64,000 nt of DNA from an uncultured Veillonella sp. (GTDB lineage Bacteria > Bacillota > Negativicutes > Veillonellales > Veillonellaceae). Positions 60,586 to 64,000 of this stretch are shown here, in pieces. The notes below the pieces were generated by a model, which saw nothing but the letters and a program-made list of their open reading frames with translations, searched no databases and was not told where the DNA came from. Location of the stretch: contig CABSJL010000005.1 in assembly GCA_902478055.1 (NCBI GenBank), positions 1-64,000 on the forward strand, written 5' to 3'. Each line of letters opens with the position of its first letter. Position 1 is the first letter of the stretch. The position numbers and the translations under genes were made by a program.

Positions 60586-61572
60586 TTAGCGATCGCCGTT
60601 GAAGATAGAGTTTTTAACAAGTACATAGTCTACTTTGCGGATTGCTTGTAGAGTAGTACCGCCAGCATAAGAGATAGCGGATTGTAAATCTTGTTCCATT
60701 TCAACTAATGTATCAAAGATAGAACCTTTGGAATCGATGAAGATCTTTTTGCCTTCTACATTTTTGCGTTCGCCTTTTTGGAACTCAGACGCAGAACCAA
60801 AGTATTCTTTTACTGCTTTACCGTCAACGATTTTTTCTTCCCCTGGAGACTCTTCATGACCAGCGAATAGGGAACCAATCATAACCATAGTAGCGCCAAA
60901 GCGGATAGATTTAGCAATGTCGCCATGATCGCGGATACCACCGTCAGCAATGATAGGTTTAGTAGCTGCTTTTGCACACCAGCGAACCGCAGCCAATTGC
61001 CAACCACCTGTACCGAAGCCAGTTTTTAATTTAGTGATACAAACTTTACCAGGACCAATACCAACTTTAGTTGCATCTGCACCAGCATTTTCAAGTTCAC
61101 GAACTGCTTCTGGTGTACCTACGTTACCAGCGATAACAAATGTACCAGGTAAGTTCTTTTTGATGTATTGAATCATATCGATTACTGCGTTGGAGTGACC
61201 ATGAGCAATATCGATTGTAATGTATTCAGGTGTTAAGTTTACTTTTTTGAATTCATCAACTAAAGCAAATTCTTCAGGTTTTACACCAATGGAAATAGAA
61301 GAATATAAGTTAAGGTCGTGCATGCGTTTTACAAAGTCCATACGACGTTCTGGTTGGAAACGATGCATGATATAGAAATAACCTTCACGAGCTAATTTTT
61401 CTGCCAATTCTTCGTCGATAATAGTTTGCATATTTGCAGGAACTACTGGCAAACGGAATGTGCGGTTACCTAATTTAACATGTGTATCACATTCGCTACG
61501 GCTAGTTACGATACATTTATTAGGAATCAATTGCACGTCTTCATAATCAAAGATGTTCGTTGTGTTAATCAT
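60586..61572 (-). CDS. guaC: GMP reductase
   Basis: A 328-residue IMPDH/GMPR-fold enzyme. VGIGPGKVCITKLKTGFG holds the catalytic Cys, IIADGGIRDHGDIAKSI the phosphate site, and there is no CBS domain, so it is GMP reductase (GMP to IMP with NADPH) rather than IMP dehydrogenase. The length fits the type 2 group. I start at the ATG at 61572 (MINTTNIFDYEDVQ) with GGAG upstream; the frame open to 61644 has no site. Confidence 0.9.
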   Translation of the reverse strand: MINTTNIFDYEDVQLIPNKCIVTSRSECDTHVKLGNRTFRLPVVPANMQTIIDEELAEKLAREGYFYIMHRFQPERRMDFVKRMHDLNLYSSISIGVKPEEFALVDEFKKVNLTPEYITIDIAHGHSNAVIDMIQYIKKNLPGTFVIAGNVGTPEAVRELENAGADATKVGIGPGKVCITKLKTGFGTGGWQLAAVRWCAKAATKPIIADGGIRDHGDIAKSIRFGATMVMIGSLFAGHEESPGEEKIVDGKAVKEYFGSASEFQKGERKNVEGKKIFIDSKGSIFDTLVEMEQDLQSAISYAGGTTLQAIRKVDYVLVKNSIFNGDR

Positions 61573-61615
61573 ATTTTCTATATCTCCTTCGAGTATTACA
61601 AATTGAACCTGTACC

Positions 61616-61644
61616 ATTATACAAGAGAAGCGTAAAATTTTCAA
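61616..61644 (-). promoter_or_regulatory. Promoter of guaC
   Basis: On the minus strand TTGAAA, a 17-base spacer and TATAAT lie 44 bases before the guaC start codon. Confidence 0.8.
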
Positions 61645-61663
61645 TACGTTCCGAATATTTTGT

Positions 61664-61692
61664 TTGGACTCAGAAACGAACTGTAGTACAAT
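61664..61692 (+). promoter_or_regulatory. Promoter of thiT-mobAB-moeA
   Basis: TTGGAC (61664-61669), a 17-base spacer and TACAAT (61687-61692). It is back to back with the guaC promoter. No TPP riboswitch is seen between it and thiT. Confidence 0.7.
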
Positions 61693-61754
61693 ACAAGTAG
61701 ATTGTATAAATAATATATTCTTTAATATATATGGTAACGAGGAGGTTGATTGAC

Positions 61755-62285
61755 ATGGATCAGTCTAAAACCCGCATGCTTGCAGAAGCAGGTGTAGCTA
61801 TTGCAATTGCTCAAGTATTATCGTTTATTACGATTTTCCATATGCCTCAGGGTGGTTCTATTAAGGCTGCGTCTCTAGTGCCGCTTATGATTTATGCCTA
61901 TCGATGGGGTGGGGCTCGCGGTATTTTTGCTGGCGTCGTATACGGTATCTTGCATTTCATTTTAGGCTTTAAATCATCTGTACACTATTTAAGTATTATA
62001 TTAGATTATCTAGTAGCTTATGGTGTTATTGGCGTTTGCGGTTATTTCAAAGATTCTATTTCTGGCCTTATCACAGGTTCTATTGTAGGTATCGCATTGC
62101 GTTGGGCCGCATCTGTTGTGAGCGGTGCCGTTGTGTTCGCTAGCTATGCACCTCAAGGTCAAAATCCATGGATTTACTCCATGATTTATAATGCCTCTTA
62201 TATGGTGCCAGATGGGATTTTAAATATTGTTGTTTTACTATTCATCTACCAAGGTGTTAAACGAGGTTTAGGACGTCGTGGATAA
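61755..62285 (+). CDS. thiT: ECF thiamine transporter S component
   Basis: A 176-residue membrane protein with about six helices, matching ThiT: FHMPQGGSIKAASLVPLMIY, then YRWGGARGIFAGVVYGILHF and ILDYLVAYGVIG. ThiT binds thiamine and works with shared ECF energy subunits encoded elsewhere. The ATG at 61755 has GAGGAGGT upstream. Its end overlaps the GTG start of mobA-mobB by 8 bases. Confidence 0.87.
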   Translation: MDQSKTRMLAEAGVAIAIAQVLSFITIFHMPQGGSIKAASLVPLMIYAYRWGGARGIFAGVVYGILHFILGFKSSVHYLSIILDYLVAYGVIGVCGYFKDSISGLITGSIVGIALRWAASVVSGAVVFASYAPQGQNPWIYSMIYNASYMVPDGILNIVVLLFIYQGVKRGLGRRG

Positions 62286-63402
62286 ATTAGGTTTAATTAT
62301 TTTGGCTGGTGGTTTGAGTTCTCGAATGGGGCAACCTAAGGCATTATTGCCTTGGGTTAATGGTGAAAGCCTCATATCTCATGCACTTCGTAAGGGATTA
62401 GAAGCGGATGTGGATGATATCATCATCTCCATTGGTGATGATGATCAGTTAGGACATGCCATTCAGACTCATATCATTGATACGTTATCGAACGATGAGA
62501 AGAATAAAGTTTCTATTGTTCGGGATTCTATTGAGCGATGTGGTCCTCTAGGGGGACTTTATAGTGCTCTAGCTGTTGGAATGAGTCCTGCCTATGCGGT
62601 GATGGCTGTAGATATGCCATTTATGCCTATGGATTTATATTATGATTGGTTATATCAAGTGAATCATAACAATTGGAATGTCATAGTTCCTACTGGTTCT
62701 AGAGGTAAGCCAGAACCTATGGCAGGAATTTATAGACCTCATATTGTATCATTACTTCCATCTATTCTAGCCGGTAAAGACGTATCGTTGCAGCATGCCC
62801 TTGATACGATTGGTCATGTTGAATCTATTGCTGCCAGTGATTATGATTGGGAGCTAAGTAATGTAAATCATTATGATGATTATCAATGGGCTCGTGCATT
62901 AGCAGAAAATGAGTTTCGTCGAGTTCCAGTTATAAGTGTAGTAGCATCAAAACGTAAAACAGGTAAGACTACGGTAGTAACCCGTCTTGTAACTGAGTTA
63001 CAACGAGCTGGGTTTTCTGTAGGCGTTGTGAAGAGTGATAAACACGGCTTTCAAATGGATCATGAAGGGACCGATACAGACCTTTCTTATAAAGCTGGCG
63101 CTGATGCGGTGGCTATTGCTGGCCCTAATGAAACAGCGATTCGTATACGCACTAAAGAACAATCAAATCTGTATGAAATATCACAGTTTATGCCTGTGGA
63201 TATAGTTATACTAGAAACAAGGTCCCAAGGCATTGCCCCTATTATAGAGGTTACGCAAGAAGGACATACAGAAGAGCTTATCTCAGATTCTATCGATCGA
63301 GTAGCTATAATCGAAATTAGCAAGTTAGACCAAGACGTACCTAGATTAGTACGTCACATACAGGAAATGATGAGGTGTTTAAATGGCCGTCGTTACTGTT
63401 GA
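62278..63402 (+). CDS. MobA-MobB fusion for molybdenum cofactor
   Basis: A 374-residue two-domain protein. Residues 1-205 are MobA-like: LAGGLSSRMGQPKALLP near the start, then DSIERCGPLGGLYSAL and VDMPFMPMDL, for transfer of a nucleotide to molybdopterin. Residues 215-374 are MobB-like with the P-loop SKRKTGKTTVV and later VKSDKHGFQMDHEGTDT. MobB helps deliver the cofactor. The start is GTG, overlapping thiT; a short AGGA lies upstream. moeA follows with a 20-base overlap, so these act together. Confidence 0.9.
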   Translation: MDKLGLIILAGGLSSRMGQPKALLPWVNGESLISHALRKGLEADVDDIIISIGDDDQLGHAIQTHIIDTLSNDEKNKVSIVRDSIERCGPLGGLYSALAVGMSPAYAVMAVDMPFMPMDLYYDWLYQVNHNNWNVIVPTGSRGKPEPMAGIYRPHIVSLLPSILAGKDVSLQHALDTIGHVESIAASDYDWELSNVNHYDDYQWARALAENEFRRVPVISVVASKRKTGKTTVVTRLVTELQRAGFSVGVVKSDKHGFQMDHEGTDTDLSYKAGADAVAIAGPNETAIRIRTKEQSNLYEISQFMPVDIVILETRSQGIAPIIEVTQEGHTEELISDSIDRVAIIEISKLDQDVPRLVRHIQEMMRCLNGRRYC

Positions 63403-64000
63403 GGAGGCCCTTCAATTATGGGATGAGGCCTTACAAACACAAGTTCATAAAGTAGAAACGATTGATGTTAAGGCTGCGAAAGGATATGTGTTGGCAGAGG
63501 ATATTATTGCCCCTACAGATGTACCAGCCTTTCCAAAATCTGCCATGGATGGGTATGCCATTGCCTTTTCCGCGGATTGTAATGAGTATATTGTTGACGG
63601 TGTTATAGGCGCCGGCGTTGTATGGGAACAACCTGTTGCACTAGGTCATGCAGTACGTATTATGACGGGCGCACCTATACCGGATACATGTGATACTGTT
63701 ATCATGCAAGAACAGGTAGTTGGCTCCGGAGAACCGGGTACAACAATCATAATTCAAGGTAAATACAAATGTGGCGATCATATCATCCCTCAAGGTGAGG
63801 AATGTAGTGCTGGCACTATTGTGATTCCTCGTGGAACAGAGGTAACCTCTACGGTACAAACTGTTTTGACTGGTCTGGGGTTGACTGAGATTGCTGTCAA
63901 TGCAATGCCTCGCGTGTTAGTCCTTACCTCTGGCCATGAGGTGATTGAACCTGGTGAAAGCTTAACAGCTGGTAAAATTTATAACTCTAATAGAGCTATG
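63383..64000 (+). CDS. moeA: Molybdopterin molybdenumtransferase, 5' part
   Basis: The first 206 codons of MoeA, cut by the window edge. Visible marks are VTVEEALQLW, FPKSAMDGYAIAF, RIMTGAPIPDTCDTVIMQE and the domain III start LVLTSGHEVIEPGE. MoeA inserts molybdate into molybdopterin. The ATG at 63383 has GAGGT in front and lies within the end of the mobA-mobB frame. Confidence 0.92.
   Translation, partial: MAVVTVEEALQLWDEALQTQVHKVETIDVKAAKGYVLAEDIIAPTDVPAFPKSAMDGYAIAFSADCNEYIVDGVIGAGVVWEQPVALGHAVRIMTGAPIPDTCDTVIMQEQVVGSGEPGTTIIIQGKYKCGDHIIPQGEECSAGTIVIPRGTEVTSTVQTVLTGLGLTEIAVNAMPRVLVLTSGHEVIEPGESLTAGKIYNSNRAM

Noticed and set aside
61573..61754. TPP riboswitch before thiT
   Set aside because: The space from promoter to start is only about 60 bases and lacks the CTGAGA-type motif.

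Overview
The window looks like chromosome from an anaerobic Negativicute (a Firmicute with an outer membrane), most likely Veillonella or a close relative. This is an inference from content. Clostridial-type traits (a [FeFe] hydrogenase with two ferredoxin-type clusters, strong AGGAGG ribosome sites, A+T-rich DNA) sit beside diderm traits (a TonB-dependent receptor with ExbB/ExbD/TonB and an autotransporter, both surface proteins ending in Phe). Lactate/C4-acid style genes (a DcuC-type carrier) and molybdenum cofactor genes fit an organism that lives on organic acids and can reduce nitrate. The species cannot be fixed from this sequence.

Layout. 1-6.2 kb: a cut-off reading frame, a small acidic protein, an ABC-F ATPase, [FeFe] hydrogenase hydA, and a DUF47-PiT phosphate uptake pair. 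6.5-9.8 kb: a 57-residue basic protein, a candidate small RNA, and a minus-strand iron/heme/corrinoid-type ABC importer. 10.1-12.7 kb: an ascorbate-type PTS (IIA, IIB, IIC) and a DUF454 protein. 12.8-23.3 kb: an AraC regulator, then a heme acquisition operon: a 1695-residue double-barrel TonB receptor, exbB, exbD, tonB, a flavodoxin and a ChuW/HutW/HmuW-type radical SAM enzyme that opens heme without oxygen. 23.4-26.5 kb: a PfkB kinase and KtrB/KtrA-type potassium uptake. 26.6-30.4 kb: a repeat protein, a MoxR AAA+ ATPase and a VWA/metallopeptidase-like protein. 30.4-35.8 kb: a UPF0173 hydrolase, moaC, trmL, a YlbF protein, murB and typA. 36-39.2 kb: a DUF4198 periplasmic protein and an autotransporter. 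39.3-42.3 kb: an iron-sulfur flavoprotein, a small phosphatase, tRNA-Arg(CCG), and a complete IS30-family element whose right end supplies the stop codon of the neighbouring gene. 42.4-50.2 kb: LemA, a methyltransferase with a YgbA-like protein, a thioredoxin-fold protein, ilvB-ilvN, carbonic anhydrase, an unknown protein and a metallophosphatase. 50.4-57.5 kb: arginine genes (argF, argC, argB, argD) bracketed by two M20 amidohydrolases. 57.7-64 kb: a DcuC carrier, an MFS carrier, guaC, thiT, a mobA-mobB fusion and the start of moeA.

The strongest candidates for something new are these. (1) The heme locus, where the TonB receptor is fused to a second porin-like barrel and the regulator and the receptor share one Fur-like operator. 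(2) The repeat protein-MoxR-VWA trio. (3) Two genes whose leaders carry a terminator-like hairpin directly before the ribosome site. No BLAST, HMM or folding program was run. Family names rest on motifs and gene order, and domain limits are approximate.
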